The notes beneath the pieces are model-generated. The model did no database searches. It saw only the letters and a program-made list of their open reading frames with translations, and was not told the origin of the DNA. Shown one piece after another: positions 29,201 to 38,422 of a stretch of DNA of 64,000 bases. Position 1 is the first letter of the stretch; each line of letters starts with the position of its first letter. Location: contig NZ_JAYKGJ010000002.1 in assembly GCF_036860695.1 (NCBI RefSeq), positions 744,683 through 808,682 on the forward strand, in the 5' to 3' direction. The position numbers were made by a program, and so were the translations under genes. The stretch comes from Rosettibacter firmus. Lineage in GTDB: Bacteria; Bacteroidota; Ignavibacteria; Ignavibacteriales; Melioribacteraceae.

Positions 29201-29646
29201 GTAAAGCCACGAATTATTGCTCCATTCTTCTGTATATTCTTACCAAAAATTGATTCTGTGGATAATATATTTCTCATAGGTCTCGAAACTCTAACAGAAT
29301 CTTTAGATAAACTATCAAAAACAGTAACAAGATTTCTAATTTTATATTCCTTCTTCAGGTTAATCAGTAAACTTTTATATGATATTATAATTGTATCCAA
29401 TAGATTAAGCTTCGGATCTTTTAGAGAGAAAACACCTGTTTCGTAAGATATTTGATAGAAATTTCTGTCAATTAATTTTTTATTGACATAAACTTTTTCG
29501 CTGAAAGGGATTATGTTGAGTGAAGATATTTTATAATGATTATTTTGATTAACTAAGAAAGTATCTTTTATAGTAACAGTCTGTGCATAATTATCTATAA
29601 GTAAATAAAAAAATAGAATAACAACTGAATAATTATATCGTCTCAA
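26206..29646 (-). CDS. Large secreted outer-membrane beta-barrel-type protein, function unknown
   Basis: 1146 residues with a signal peptide (VVILFFYLLIDNYAQ). The N-terminal half contains GAIIRGFTIGTNQDLKLNSG, IEIIAALSDENTPIQPEGN and GSEKVYLNGELMKRGENNDY followed by NAEITFTPRR. This looks like the repeating surface-protein style seen in Bacteroidota outer-membrane proteins, distantly like SprA segments. The C-terminal half is rich in alternating beta strands and ends RAEARAFF, a plausible terminal barrel strand. The start is a TTG at 29646; no better codon lies near the signal peptide. I recognise a family style but no defined function. NUDIX follows one base after the stop, probably by chance of packing. 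Confidence 0.65.
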   Translation of the reverse strand: MRRYNYSVVILFFYLLIDNYAQTVTIKDTFLVNQNNHYKISSLNIIPFSEKVYVNKKLIDRNFYQISYETGVFSLKDPKLNLLDTIIISYKSLLINLKKEYKIRNLVTVFDSLSKDSVRVSRPMRNILSTESIFGKNIQKNGAIIRGFTIGTNQDLKLNSGLKLQMSGKLSDDIEIIAALSDENTPIQPEGNTETLQELDKVFIELHHKNATGTFGDFDLIEKQSEFIQLSKKLQGLKGEFNYKKSKSAFVIANSRGKFNTMQFYGKDGNQGPYRLYGINNERAIIIIAGSEKVYLNGELMKRGENNDYIIDYSNAEITFTPRRIITSFTRISIDFEYTDQNYSRNFFGASLSSQIVNDKINLAINYFREGDNETNPVALTLSDDDINILKNSGDNRNSAIRSGVTLAKQDSTGKVNGYYTRIDTVINSQNFSYYIYLPGKESSIYNVTFSYVGNGKGDYVKESIGNYKFVGIGKGDYLPVIFLPLPELKQIGNISLSAEIINGFKISTEFSGSSWDKNRFSSIDDNDNLSYARNFLFEIEPKNIKVGKLSLGKIGFSFKDRYIQNKYTSLDRINPVEFNRYYNLPESSSENQLLREIGFVILPLKQMSINSNYGFLKYGDNFISDRYFNEIKLSDNTKYNFNYKLDYVKSKESGNSTLWNRQSSTNYYSFGNITPGLEFLYENKEIKFNDSLLINSYKYGELIPSLGFSTSYFDIKYSYSYREEFFPLNNYLKKQSTANLSQINIEFKKLKEFSTTFNFTFRKKYYTDEFIKLGYSNSETILLLSQSRFNLLQNFFYGDFYYQAATEQTARQEKVFLKVSKGSGNYIYLGDLNNNGIPEENEFEPTSYDGEYILVTVPTEQLFPVIDLKSYLRWTIEFDKIIKNENSFYSFLKNISTETFYRIEENNKTNQIWDIYLMRLSKFLDDSTTIRGSQLFQQDLNILKYNSKLSFRLRFLQRKSLNQFSGGLERGFFKERSIRIRFRPFKEINNQTDYVNQIDNLISNTYSNRRRKITRNELSTDFSYRPINIIEAGLKIIISRSKDEYPETPSLIDVNSILFRINYSIKNFGRIRFEAERTEMISNSRTSEIPFEITKGNVIGKNYFLRAFFDYRIGSNVQTSLTYDARLLGKNKMIHTMRAEARAFF

Positions 29647-29839
29647 AGGAATTCTTATTTTATCCTGTATATATAAATCTATTTTACCTCTAATTATTTA
29701 CCTAAATTAATTTTATTCGAAGCTCTTTTGTTAATCGAATTAATTATCCTGAACAACGTTTTAGTTTATATGGTTTATCAAATAAGCCAATAATAAGTTC
29801 TTCCTAATATAAATTAACAAAGTTAATCTTTTCAAAAAT

Positions 29840-31069
29840 TCATTCATAACGAAGGGCTTCTATTGGATCTAAATTAGCTGCTTTTACTGCTGGATAGACT
29901 CCAAATACAACTCCAACAAAGGTTGTTACAAATAAACCAATTGCAATCCATTCAACTGGAATGAAGACTGGAACGCCGAGTTGTAAAGCAACTATATTAC
30001 CACCAATTAATCCTAAAATTATTCCTATTAATCCACCAATCCAGCTTAATGCAGTAGCTTCAATAACAAATTGAGTAAGGATTGTTTTTCTTTTAGCGCC
30101 AACAGCTTTTCTAATCCCAATTTCTCTTGTTCTTTCTGTAACACTTACAAGCATAATATTCATTATACCAATACCAGCGGCAATCAAGGCAATAAATGCA
30201 ATTACTCCTGCGCCAAGTTTAAAATATTTTGTAAGATCGTTAAACTGTTCAATTAATTGATCATTTGTTACAATTTCAAAATCATTTTCCTGTGATGCAT
30301 CAACTCTTCTAATTTTTCTTAAAGCCCCAATTACTTCATCTTTAGTTTCTTCAAGTAATTCTTTGTTTTTTGCCATTATTAAAAAGAATGCACTTCGTTC
30401 TTCACCAAAATATTTTTGAAATACTTTCAAAGGAATACAAACAAAACCATCCTGAGATCTACCGAGTACAGAACCTCTTTTTGCAAATACACCAATCACC
30501 TGAAATTTGTAATTATCTATTTTAATTATTTGACCAATTGGATTAATGTTCTTAAATAATTTTTCTGCTACATCAGCACCCAGGACAGCAACTGGTCGAA
30601 CCAATTCATCATCTGCTTTTGAATAAATTCTTCCTTCAGCAATTTTCATATCAAGAGCAACAAAATAATCCGCATTGGTACCAGCAATAATTACATCAGG
30701 ATTTGTTTTTTCATTAATAAATTTTACAGCTTTACCACTTATATTCAATCCAATACCAACAGCTACGGGAAGTTGAGTCATTTGGCGTAATTTTTCACCT
30801 TCTTCAACAGTTAAATCTTTTCGATTGCGATATTGTCTTCTTGCATGCGGACCACCAGCCTGAAATGCTGGATATTTTTGAATTATAAAATTATTTGTAC
30901 CGACTGAATTAAAAACATCCTCAATATTTTTCTGAATCGCACTTATTGCTGTCATTACAATAATTATAGAAAACAATCCTACTGCTATACCTAACAATGT
31001 AAGAATTGAGCGAAGTTTACTTCCTATTATTGAATAATATGCTAATTTAATACTTTCAATTATCTGCAT
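29840..31069 (-). CDS. MacB-like ABC transporter permease (second pair, 3' member)
   Basis: FtsX/MacB-fold permease with one N-terminal membrane helix, a periplasmic MacB-type core domain (about residues 40-270) and three C-terminal helices. The family motif TERTREIGIRKAVGAKR precedes helix 3, and the end is LDPIEALRYE. It is most like the 410-aa permease at 32480-33712 in length and N-terminal QKYPA..GGP segment, so it is probably one half of a duplicated pair. Its start overlaps the upstream permease stop as TAATG. It has no ATPase domain of its own. Confidence 0.88.
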   Translation of the reverse strand: MQIIESIKLAYYSIIGSKLRSILTLLGIAVGLFSIIIVMTAISAIQKNIEDVFNSVGTNNFIIQKYPAFQAGGPHARRQYRNRKDLTVEEGEKLRQMTQLPVAVGIGLNISGKAVKFINEKTNPDVIIAGTNADYFVALDMKIAEGRIYSKADDELVRPVAVLGADVAEKLFKNINPIGQIIKIDNYKFQVIGVFAKRGSVLGRSQDGFVCIPLKVFQKYFGEERSAFFLIMAKNKELLEETKDEVIGALRKIRRVDASQENDFEIVTNDQLIEQFNDLTKYFKLGAGVIAFIALIAAGIGIMNIMLVSVTERTREIGIRKAVGAKRKTILTQFVIEATALSWIGGLIGIILGLIGGNIVALQLGVPVFIPVEWIAIGLFVTTFVGVVFGVYPAVKAANLDPIEALRYE

Positions 31070-32304
31070 TATTCATACCTCAATGATTCAACTGGATCTA
31101 ATCTTGAAGCTTTCCATGCTGGAATAAACCCAGATACTATACCAACAAAACCAGAAATTAATAATGATAAAATTACAATACTCAGGGGCAAAGAAGTTGG
31201 TAAAAATTGATTTATAATCAAACTTAAGGGATAAGAAATCATTAAACCAATAGTTCCACCAATCATACAAATTATAGCAGCTTCTACAAGAAATTGTAAA
31301 AGTATTGACCAGGTTTTTGCACCCACAGCTTTTCTAATTCCAATTTCTTTTGTTCTTTCTGTAACAGAAACAAACATGATATTCATAATTCCAATTGCAC
31401 CAACAAACAGAGATAAAGCAGTAATTACAATACCTGCAAGAGCTATCACTCCAATTGTCTGATCGTACATCTGTTTAAAAGCTTCCTGCTGATTAATTGC
31501 AAAATCATCAGGTTTATCTGGTGGAACTTTTCTGATGATTCTCATAGCAGCTCTTATTTCTTCTTTAGCATCTTCAAGTTTGGTAACATCACCAACTTTA
31601 ATATCAATTCTCATTCTATTACGTGCTTCTCCAATAATCGATTCAAAAGTTTTAAGTGGAATAATAATTTGTCCATCCATACTAAATGCTCCTAAAAAAC
31701 CACTTCCCTGTTTCTCGAGTATACCAATTACTCTTATTGGAACATTATTAATTCTTATTTCTTTATTAATTGGATTTTCTGATGGAAAGAGTTCCTTTTG
31801 GATGTCCTTACCAATTATACAAACTCTTCTTCCAGATTTTACTTCCAGTTCATTTAAAAATCTACCTTCATCAAGTACCAATTGACTTGTTCTTTGATAT
31901 TCTTCGGTTGTGCCTATAACAAGTGCAGCTTGAACTGAGCGATCTTTTCTTTTAACAGAAGCAGAAAAAGTTCTTTTTGTGGGAGCCATTGCTTCATAAT
32001 TTTTGAGTACTGCTTTTAATTTTTCATATTGTTCAAGAGTAATGTCTTTTCTATTTCTAAATTGTTCCCATCTATCCATAGCAAACCATGGAAATTTATC
32101 GACATATAAAACATCACTACCTAAAGAAGAAATTGAATTCATAAAAGCTTCTCTTAAACCAACAATTGCAGTCGACATTGTAGTGACAGCAACTATGCCA
32201 ATTATAATTCCAAGCGTTGTAAGTACTGAGCGTAATGTATTTGCTCTTATTGCCTGAAATGCTATAGAAAAAATTTCCCTTAGTTCAATAAAGTATTTTT
32301 TCAT
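31069..32304 (-). CDS. MacB-like ABC transporter permease (second pair, 5' member)
   Basis: FtsX/MacB-type permease of 411 aa with a MacB core periplasmic domain between helix 1 and three C-terminal helices. TERTKEIGIRKAVGAKT and LDPVESLRYE are seen. The N-terminus (YFIELREIFSIAFQAIRANTLRS) and the VDKFPWFAMDRWEQFRNRKD segment closely match the 412-aa permease at 33712-34950, which marks it as the duplicate of that gene. A 175-base gap without recognisable signals separates it from the first permease pair. Confidence 0.88.
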   Translation of the reverse strand: MKKYFIELREIFSIAFQAIRANTLRSVLTTLGIIIGIVAVTTMSTAIVGLREAFMNSISSLGSDVLYVDKFPWFAMDRWEQFRNRKDITLEQYEKLKAVLKNYEAMAPTKRTFSASVKRKDRSVQAALVIGTTEEYQRTSQLVLDEGRFLNELEVKSGRRVCIIGKDIQKELFPSENPINKEIRINNVPIRVIGILEKQGSGFLGAFSMDGQIIIPLKTFESIIGEARNRMRIDIKVGDVTKLEDAKEEIRAAMRIIRKVPPDKPDDFAINQQEAFKQMYDQTIGVIALAGIVITALSLFVGAIGIMNIMFVSVTERTKEIGIRKAVGAKTWSILLQFLVEAAIICMIGGTIGLMISYPLSLIINQFLPTSLPLSIVILSLLISGFVGIVSGFIPAWKASRLDPVESLRYE

Positions 32305-32479
32305 TATATAATGATTATGATTACCTCAATATAAATTTTTCAGTTGATATATAAAAACAATAATTTAAATAGACTTTTTAAGGATACTTAATTGAATAGA
32401 TTAAGGAAGGTTTTTAAAATGTACTTTATAGATTCAGATTAATAAAAAAAGTGTTACATAATTTAAAACACAAATTATA

Positions 32480-33712
32480 TCATTCATATCTAAGTGATTC
32501 AATTGGATCGAGATTAGCAGCTTTGTAGGCTGGATAAGTTCCGAAACTTACTCCAATTAGTATACAAAGTAATACACCAATAATAACCCAATCAATTGGA
32601 ATTACTGCAGCAGCATTTAAGAATGAACCAGCAATATTACCAGCAATAATTCCTAAGATTATTCCTATTATTCCTCCAATTAAAGAGAGAGTTATAGCTT
32701 CAATTATAAATTGAACAAGAATATTTATTTTTTTTGCTCCAATAGCTTTTCTAATTCCAATTTCTTTAGTTCTTTCTGTAACAGAGACAAGCATTATATT
32801 CATAATACCAACACCAGCAGCAAGTAATGCTATAGCAGCAACTACAATTGAGCCAATACGTACACCAGCTGTAATTTTATTTATACTTGTAAGCAATTGT
32901 TCGTTTGACCAGATATCAAAATCATTTTCTTTTCCTGGTGGAATTTTACGAATTGCTCTAAAATAACCTTCGGCTTCTTCAATTAATTCATTATATGATT
33001 CTCTATTATGTGCCATTACAGTTATGTTTATACTACTTCCTCTTTTACCATAAAGTGATTGAAATGTTGTAATTGGAATAACAGCAAAATTATCACGACT
33101 TTGTCCAAAAAAACTTCCCTGTGATTCAAGAACTCCTATTACTTTAAATTTATGACCATCTAATGTAACTTTTTGATCTATAGGATTATCATTAGGAAAA
33201 AGTTTTTTTACTATATCAGCACCAAGTACAATAACTGGTTCATATCTTTGAACGTCACGGTCATTAATTGCTCTACCCTCTTCAACAAACCATTGATTAT
33301 TCGGGAAAGCATCTGCAGTAACACCTGCTAAACCAACATTAGGATTTGTTTCTATATTACCCGCTTTTAATAACTTACCATAGTTCCAATATTCAGCTGC
33401 AATATATTTTGCTTTAGAAAGTTTTTCTTTCAGTCTATAAAATTGTTCTAAAGTAATATCTGGGCGATTACGATATTTAATTCCAGAACCAGGTCCACCT
33501 GTTTGTACAGCAGGCCATTTCTGGATTTGAAATGTATTTTGGCCAAGCACCGATGTTCCTTCTTCTATGCTTGTTTGCAACATAGCAATTATAGTACTAA
33601 TAGCTATAATTGAAAATATTCCAACAACAATTCCAACTATCGTTAGAAATGATCTTAACTTGTTAGCTTTAAGAGAATTAAAAGCAACTTTAATAATTTC
33701 TAAGATTTCCAT
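32480..33712 (-). CDS. MacB-like ABC transporter permease (first pair, 3' member)
   Basis: Permease of 410 aa with the same four-helix plus MacB-core layout; VTERTKEIGIRKAIGAKK and LDPIESLRYE are present. The start overlaps the upstream permease stop as TAATG. It pairs with the gene immediately upstream; together with the ATPase, adaptor and TolC genes it would form a tripartite exporter across both membranes. What is exported is unknown; MacB systems in other bacteria move macrolides, peptides, lipoproteins or siderophores. Confidence 0.88.
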   Translation of the reverse strand: MEILEIIKVAFNSLKANKLRSFLTIVGIVVGIFSIIAISTIIAMLQTSIEEGTSVLGQNTFQIQKWPAVQTGGPGSGIKYRNRPDITLEQFYRLKEKLSKAKYIAAEYWNYGKLLKAGNIETNPNVGLAGVTADAFPNNQWFVEEGRAINDRDVQRYEPVIVLGADIVKKLFPNDNPIDQKVTLDGHKFKVIGVLESQGSFFGQSRDNFAVIPITTFQSLYGKRGSSINITVMAHNRESYNELIEEAEGYFRAIRKIPPGKENDFDIWSNEQLLTSINKITAGVRIGSIVVAAIALLAAGVGIMNIMLVSVTERTKEIGIRKAIGAKKINILVQFIIEAITLSLIGGIIGIILGIIAGNIAGSFLNAAAVIPIDWVIIGVLLCILIGVSFGTYPAYKAANLDPIESLRYE

Positions 33713-34950
33713 TATTCATACCTCAATGCTTCTACAGGATCTAATTTAGCTGCAGTATATGCAGGTGCAAATCCAGAGACCACTCCAGTTATAAGTGAAA
33801 TTGTTATAGCAAGTATAATTGTTTCAATCTGAACTGAAGTAGGTAAAAACTGATTAACTATTTTGCTTAAAAGAATTGCCAGAAATAAACCTATTAAACC
33901 ACCAATCAAACAAATAATTGCAGCTTCTGTAATAAATTGGCTTAAGATAGTTCTTCTTTTTGCTCCAATTGCTTTTCTTATACCAATTTCTTTAGTTCTT
34001 TCTTTTACGGATACAAACATTATATTCATTATTCCAACTGCACCTACAAATAACGATAAACCAGTAATAAACAAACCTGCAATTTGAATAACTCCAACAG
34101 TTTGATTAATATTTTTTATCAGACCTTCTTGTTGATTAACAGAAAAATCATCTTCTTCATAATATTTTAGACCACGAATTTTTCTCATTATTCCAACAGC
34201 TTCATCTTTAGTTTGTTCAAGTAATTGATGATTTTTTGCTCTAACTGTAATGGTAATAGTTTTATTATTTTCATTAGCAAAGTATTTGAAAATATTTTGT
34301 ATCGGGATAAATATTTGCTTATCTGGATTAAATTCACCCATTAACCAGCTACCCTGTTCAGCAAGAACTCCAATAACAATAAACTTATGACCTTTAATTT
34401 TAATTTCTTTCCCTATTGGACTCGTATTTTTAAATAAATTTTTTGCTATTTGACTTCCAAGTACAGCTAAATTTCTTCCACCATTACTTTCGAGTTCATT
34501 AAAAAATCTTCCTTCACTAAAATTTAAATCAGAAGTTTTAATGTAATTATGATTAGTTCCTCTTACAATAACAGCTTCTGCAGTTATATTTTTATATTTC
34601 ACATTTTGAGCTGTCCATGTATCTGGTGATACAGCGAGTGGTAGTTTTGCAAGTTCTTTAAATTGCTCATAATCATTCATTGTTATATTTTTTCTATTAC
34701 GCAATTCCCACCATGGCTTTTCATTATCAAACCATGCCCATTTATCGATATAAAGATTATCTGTTCCAAGCGATGCCATCCCAGTTTGAAAAGCATTATT
34801 GATTCCATTTATTGCTGTCGACATTAGAACAACAGAAGTAATTCCAATAACAATTCCAAGTGTTGTCAATATTGACCTAATTTTATTGCTTCTAATTGCT
34901 CTAAAAGAAATTAGCAGACCTTCTTTCAATTCATATAAAAATGTTTTCAT
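33712..34950 (-). CDS. MacB-like ABC transporter permease (first pair, 5' member)
   Basis: Permease of 412 aa: helix 1 near residues 21-45 (RSILTTLGIVIGITSVVLM), periplasmic MacB core with IDKWAWFDNEKPWWELRNRK, and C-terminal helices around VKERTKEIGIRKAIGAKRR, ending LDPVEALRYE. It follows the ATPase gene after eight bases. Like its three relatives it lacks a fused nucleotide-binding domain, so it must rely on the single separate ATPase encoded next to it. Confidence 0.88.
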   Translation of the reverse strand: MKTFLYELKEGLLISFRAIRSNKIRSILTTLGIVIGITSVVLMSTAINGINNAFQTGMASLGTDNLYIDKWAWFDNEKPWWELRNRKNITMNDYEQFKELAKLPLAVSPDTWTAQNVKYKNITAEAVIVRGTNHNYIKTSDLNFSEGRFFNELESNGGRNLAVLGSQIAKNLFKNTSPIGKEIKIKGHKFIVIGVLAEQGSWLMGEFNPDKQIFIPIQNIFKYFANENNKTITITVRAKNHQLLEQTKDEAVGIMRKIRGLKYYEEDDFSVNQQEGLIKNINQTVGVIQIAGLFITGLSLFVGAVGIMNIMFVSVKERTKEIGIRKAIGAKRRTILSQFITEAAIICLIGGLIGLFLAILLSKIVNQFLPTSVQIETIILAITISLITGVVSGFAPAYTAAKLDPVEALRYE

Positions 34951-34958
34951 TTTATATC

Positions 34959-35681
34959 CTAAAGTTTTGAAGCTCCATTTTTTTGCGGGATATATCTCTT
35001 TAAAACTTTTTCATCATTTTCAATCAAACCATCACGAATTCTAATTATTCGTTCAGCATGTTCTGCAATGTATTCTTCGTGAGTAACAAGAATGATTGTA
35101 TTACCCTGCTCATAAATTTCATTAAACAGAGCCATTATATCTTCGCCTGTTTTTGTATCGAGATTTCCTGTTGGCTCATCTGCAAGTATAATAGAAGGAT
35201 TTGTAACAAGAGCTCTTGCAATTGCTACACGCTGACGCTGACCTCCAGATAGTTCATTCGGCTTATGATAAATTCTATCACCAAGTCCAACATGTTCAAG
35301 AGCCAATCTTGCTCTTTCTTTTCTTTCAGATGCAGGCACTCCAGCATATATCAAAGGTAGCTCAACATTGTGAAGAGCATTTGAGCGTGGTAGCAAATTA
35401 AAAGTTTGAAATACAAAACCAATTTCTTTATTTCTAATTTTTGCAAGTTCATTATCACTCATTTGACTTACATTAACACCTTTAAATTCATAAAGACCAT
35501 GAGTTGGTGTATCAAGACAGCCAAGTATGTTCATCAAGGTAGATTTACCAGAACCAGAAGGTCCCATAATTGCAACATATTCGCCTTTGTTAATTTTCAA
35601 TGATATGTCTCTGAGAGCATGAACTTCTTCGCTTCCAACCTGATAAATTTTTGCAACATGTTCGATATTTATGATATTCAT
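34959..35681 (-). CDS. MacB/LolD-type ABC transporter ATP-binding protein
   Basis: ATPase of the exporter. Walker A is [12 protein letters not shown], signature [16 protein letters not shown], Walker [14 protein letters not shown], and the switch histidine is in [13 protein letters not shown]. The [21 protein letters not shown] segment is typical of the MacB/LolD family. 240 aa. It is the only ATPase gene for four permeases in this operon. It starts 20 bases after the adaptor gene. Confidence 0.95.
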   Translation of the reverse strand: MNIINIEHVAKIYQVGSEEVHALRDISLKINKGEYVAIMGPSGSGKSTLMNILGCLDTPTHGLYEFKGVNVSQMSDNELAKIRNKEIGFVFQTFNLLPRSNALHNVELPLIYAGVPASERKERARLALEHVGLGDRIYHKPNELSGGQRQRVAIARALVTNPSIILADEPTGNLDTKTGEDIMALFNEIYEQGNTIILVTHEEYIAEHAERIIRIRDGLIENDEKVLKRYIPQKNGASKL

Positions 35682-35701
35682 AATTTTACCACTTTTATTT
35701 T

Positions 35702-36961
35702 TTATTTTGATTTAGCAGATGATACCATTATTTTTTTACCATTTTCCAGTTCTCTTGATATTGCTCTATAAGGACCACTAATTACTTCTTCATCACCTTT
35801 CAAGCCTTCTATAATTTCTATGTAATTATCATCACTAATTCCAGTCTTAACTTCTACCATTTTAGCTTTACCATTTTCAACAACAAATACTACTTCTTTT
35901 GGTTTATTTCTTTTACCATTCTTTGAATTATCAGGATTATCTTCGTCATTCTGAGAAGGGTTGGGTTTTTCTGTTAATCTTGCAGTTACACTCTGGATAG
36001 GAACTGCCAGAACATTCTGTTTTGTTTCGGTTTCTATTTCTGCATCGCAGGACATTCCAGGTCTAATCTTATCGTCTAAGTCAATTAATTTTATTTTCAC
36101 TTCGAAATTAACAACTTCTTCTTGAGTACCAAGTCCAGTTGTTTTAGCACTATTGCCAATTTGTGAAACAATTCCTTTAAAAACTTTATCACCAAAAGCA
36201 TCGATATGTATTCTTGCTGTATCTCCTATCGAAACCAAAACTACATCATTCTCATCCACATCGACTGTTGCTTCCATGTTACTTAAATCTGCAACTGTTA
36301 ATAATTCAGTTCCAGTAAAAGCACTACCGATTACTCTTTCACCTAATTCAACTGATAGTTTACTTATAGTTCCATCTATTGGTGAGTAAACATAAGTTTT
36401 GTTTAATGTTTCAATAGCTTCTTTCAAAGCAGCTTCTGCTTGAGATACAATTGATTTTTGAGATTCATAATTACCAAGTGTTTGAAGATAAGTTGATTTA
36501 GCTGTTTCAAGATCTGCATCACTTGCAAGACCTTTTTGTGCTAAGCCCTGAACACGTTTATATTCAGATTCAACTTTTTCGAGTAAAGCTTTTGTAGCAT
36601 TAAGAGATGATTTTGCCTGAGCTAAACGTGCTTCGGCACTATTTTTTTGAGCTTCATAAATATCAGGTTTTATTCTCAATAATAATTGTCCCTTTTTAAC
36701 CATATCTCCTTCACGAATAGGTAAATAAACAATTTCACCTGTAGCTTCTGCAATAATTTTAACCTGATATTCTGGATTTATTTTTCCAGTAGCTGTAACT
36801 ACCTGCGTAATTGTTCTTCTTGAAACTTTTTCTGTCTGGACAGAAATTATTTCTTCTTTATTGCCACTGAATGCAACAAGTAGAATTAAAACAACTATTA
36901 ATAATCCCAGTCCACCAAAAATAAAAAGTTTCTTTTTTGATTTCTTTTTTCCATTAGCCAT
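35702..36961 (-). CDS. Periplasmic adaptor subunit (MacA/HlyD-like)
   Basis: Membrane fusion protein bridging the inner-membrane ABC exporter and TolC. After a lysine-rich cytoplasmic start ([10 protein letters not shown]) a single membrane helix covers about residues 12-30. The lipoyl-like halves flank an alpha-hairpin of roughly residues 95-180 with coiled-coil character ([23 protein letters not shown], shown partly). A beta-barrel domain and membrane-proximal domain follow. An acidic Asn/Asp-rich insert ([19 protein letters not shown]) lies near residue 340. 419 aa fits the family. Confidence 0.92.
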   Translation of the reverse strand: MANGKKKSKKKLFIFGGLGLLIVVLILLVAFSGNKEEIISVQTEKVSRRTITQVVTATGKINPEYQVKIIAEATGEIVYLPIREGDMVKKGQLLLRIKPDIYEAQKNSAEARLAQAKSSLNATKALLEKVESEYKRVQGLAQKGLASDADLETAKSTYLQTLGNYESQKSIVSQAEAALKEAIETLNKTYVYSPIDGTISKLSVELGERVIGSAFTGTELLTVADLSNMEATVDVDENDVVLVSIGDTARIHIDAFGDKVFKGIVSQIGNSAKTTGLGTQEEVVNFEVKIKLIDLDDKIRPGMSCDAEIETETKQNVLAVPIQSVTARLTEKPNPSQNDEDNPDNSKNGKRNKPKEVVFVVENGKAKMVEVKTGISDDNYIEIIEGLKGDEEVISGPYRAISRELENGKKIMVSSAKSK

Positions 36962-36984
36962 GTTATTTAACTCCCAAAAATATT

Positions 36985-38325
36985 TTATTCATATTTTTTG
37001 TATTCAAGTTTGCCGAGTGAATTATTAAGCTTATCACGTTTTGTATAAAAATCATAAAGTGCATTAATCTTATTTCTGAGTGCATCTGTATAATCTCTAT
37101 CTGCTTGTAAAACATCGAGAATAGTGCCCGAACCTAAATTATATCTTTCTTGATTTATTTTTCTATTTTCTTCTGCTGCTATAACATTTTTAGTAGCAAC
37201 ATCTAAACTTTTTTTAGCAGCCAGTAGATCAAGATAGCCTTGTTTAATTTCAATCTTAATTTGTCTCTCAAGAGCAAGTAAATCTTCTTGAGCATTCAAA
37301 TAATTTACTTTTGCAAGTTGAATTTGATTTTCTGTTGACCAATTTGAGAATAATGGAAAACTTAGAGTCATCCCTACATAAAAAATCTTACGATTAAAAA
37401 GTTTATCTACATCAATGGCAGATGTTGACCAGGAAAAACTTCCTGATAGAGATGGTAATAAACCTGAACGTGCAATTGTTAAACCCTTTTTAGCTGCATT
37501 TACAGTTAATTCCTGACTCTTAAAATCAAAGCGATTATCCAGAGCTACACTAACCATTGTCTGGATATCTTCAAAATCTTTCATGTAGGAATCTGTATCG
37601 ATAGCTCTTTGACCTCCGAATGGATCGACCAATTCATATTCTTCTAATACATTTAAACCCAGATAGTTAAGCAAATTACTAAGCGTAGTTTCATATGCAT
37701 TTTGTGCTTGAATTAAAAGAAGTTCCGCATTCCCTAACTGAACCTGAGCTGTATAAACATCAGCTTTTGCTACTGAACCCAATCTATTTCTTTCTTGCAC
37801 TGTTTCATAAAATTTTTGATAATATTTTACATTATCTTCTCGAACTCTTTTTAATTCCTGAGCATTCAATACTTGATAATAATAGTCAGTTGTTTGATAA
37901 ACAACATTTTGTTTTGCTTTTTCAAGATAAAGTTCTGCTGCTTTTAAGCTATATTCTTTTTGATTTATATATGAAATATTTGCAAGACCATCAAAAAGAG
38001 TAATGCCTCCACCAAAACCAATTGAATAATTTCTACTATCTGTTTGAGATGGTGGAATAGTTACAATATTACCAAAAAAATCTCTTTGAGTACCACCTAC
38101 ATCATTTACTCTTTGCCAGTTCCATTGAGCCTGTGCATTAAGTGTTGGAAGTAATTCACCATAAGCATTTTTTAATTGAGATTGATTTGTTAATAAATTA
38201 TTCTTTGTTTTATTTAATGCAGTATTTCTTTGAAGAGCAATCGATATTGCATCTTCCAGCGTTAATTTTTTTTGTGCTGATAATGTAGTAATAAACATTA
38301 ATAAAGAGAGAATTATTTTTTTCAT
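36985..38325 (-). CDS. TolC-family outer membrane efflux protein
   Basis: Outer-membrane channel of the exporter. Signal peptide MKKIILSLLMFITTLSAQ, then two repeated halves with the long helices of the TolC family, e.g. LTLEDAISIALQRNTALNK and the C-terminal INQERYNLGSGTILDVLQAD. The start at 38325 has an AAAGGAG site six bases upstream; an in-frame codon at 38358 lies before that site and is rejected. It is the first gene of the TolC-adaptor-ATPase-permease operon, so the promoter should lie in the 100 bases upstream. Confidence 0.92.
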   Translation of the reverse strand: MKKIILSLLMFITTLSAQKKLTLEDAISIALQRNTALNKTKNNLLTNQSQLKNAYGELLPTLNAQAQWNWQRVNDVGGTQRDFFGNIVTIPPSQTDSRNYSIGFGGGITLFDGLANISYINQKEYSLKAAELYLEKAKQNVVYQTTDYYYQVLNAQELKRVREDNVKYYQKFYETVQERNRLGSVAKADVYTAQVQLGNAELLLIQAQNAYETTLSNLLNYLGLNVLEEYELVDPFGGQRAIDTDSYMKDFEDIQTMVSVALDNRFDFKSQELTVNAAKKGLTIARSGLLPSLSGSFSWSTSAIDVDKLFNRKIFYVGMTLSFPLFSNWSTENQIQLAKVNYLNAQEDLLALERQIKIEIKQGYLDLLAAKKSLDVATKNVIAAEENRKINQERYNLGSGTILDVLQADRDYTDALRNKINALYDFYTKRDKLNNSLGKLEYKKYE

Positions 38326-38422
38326 TTCTACTCCTTTTAGTGCATTAACAATAAGCACTTTGTTTTTCTGGTTATTAAGACGATATTATTAGTTTAAAAG
38401 TTACAAAATATTTCAACATTTA

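Noticed and set aside
29840..34950. Four similar permeases as an assembly duplication
   Set aside because: The copies differ throughout in sequence and length, so they are old paralogues and not repeated sequence data.
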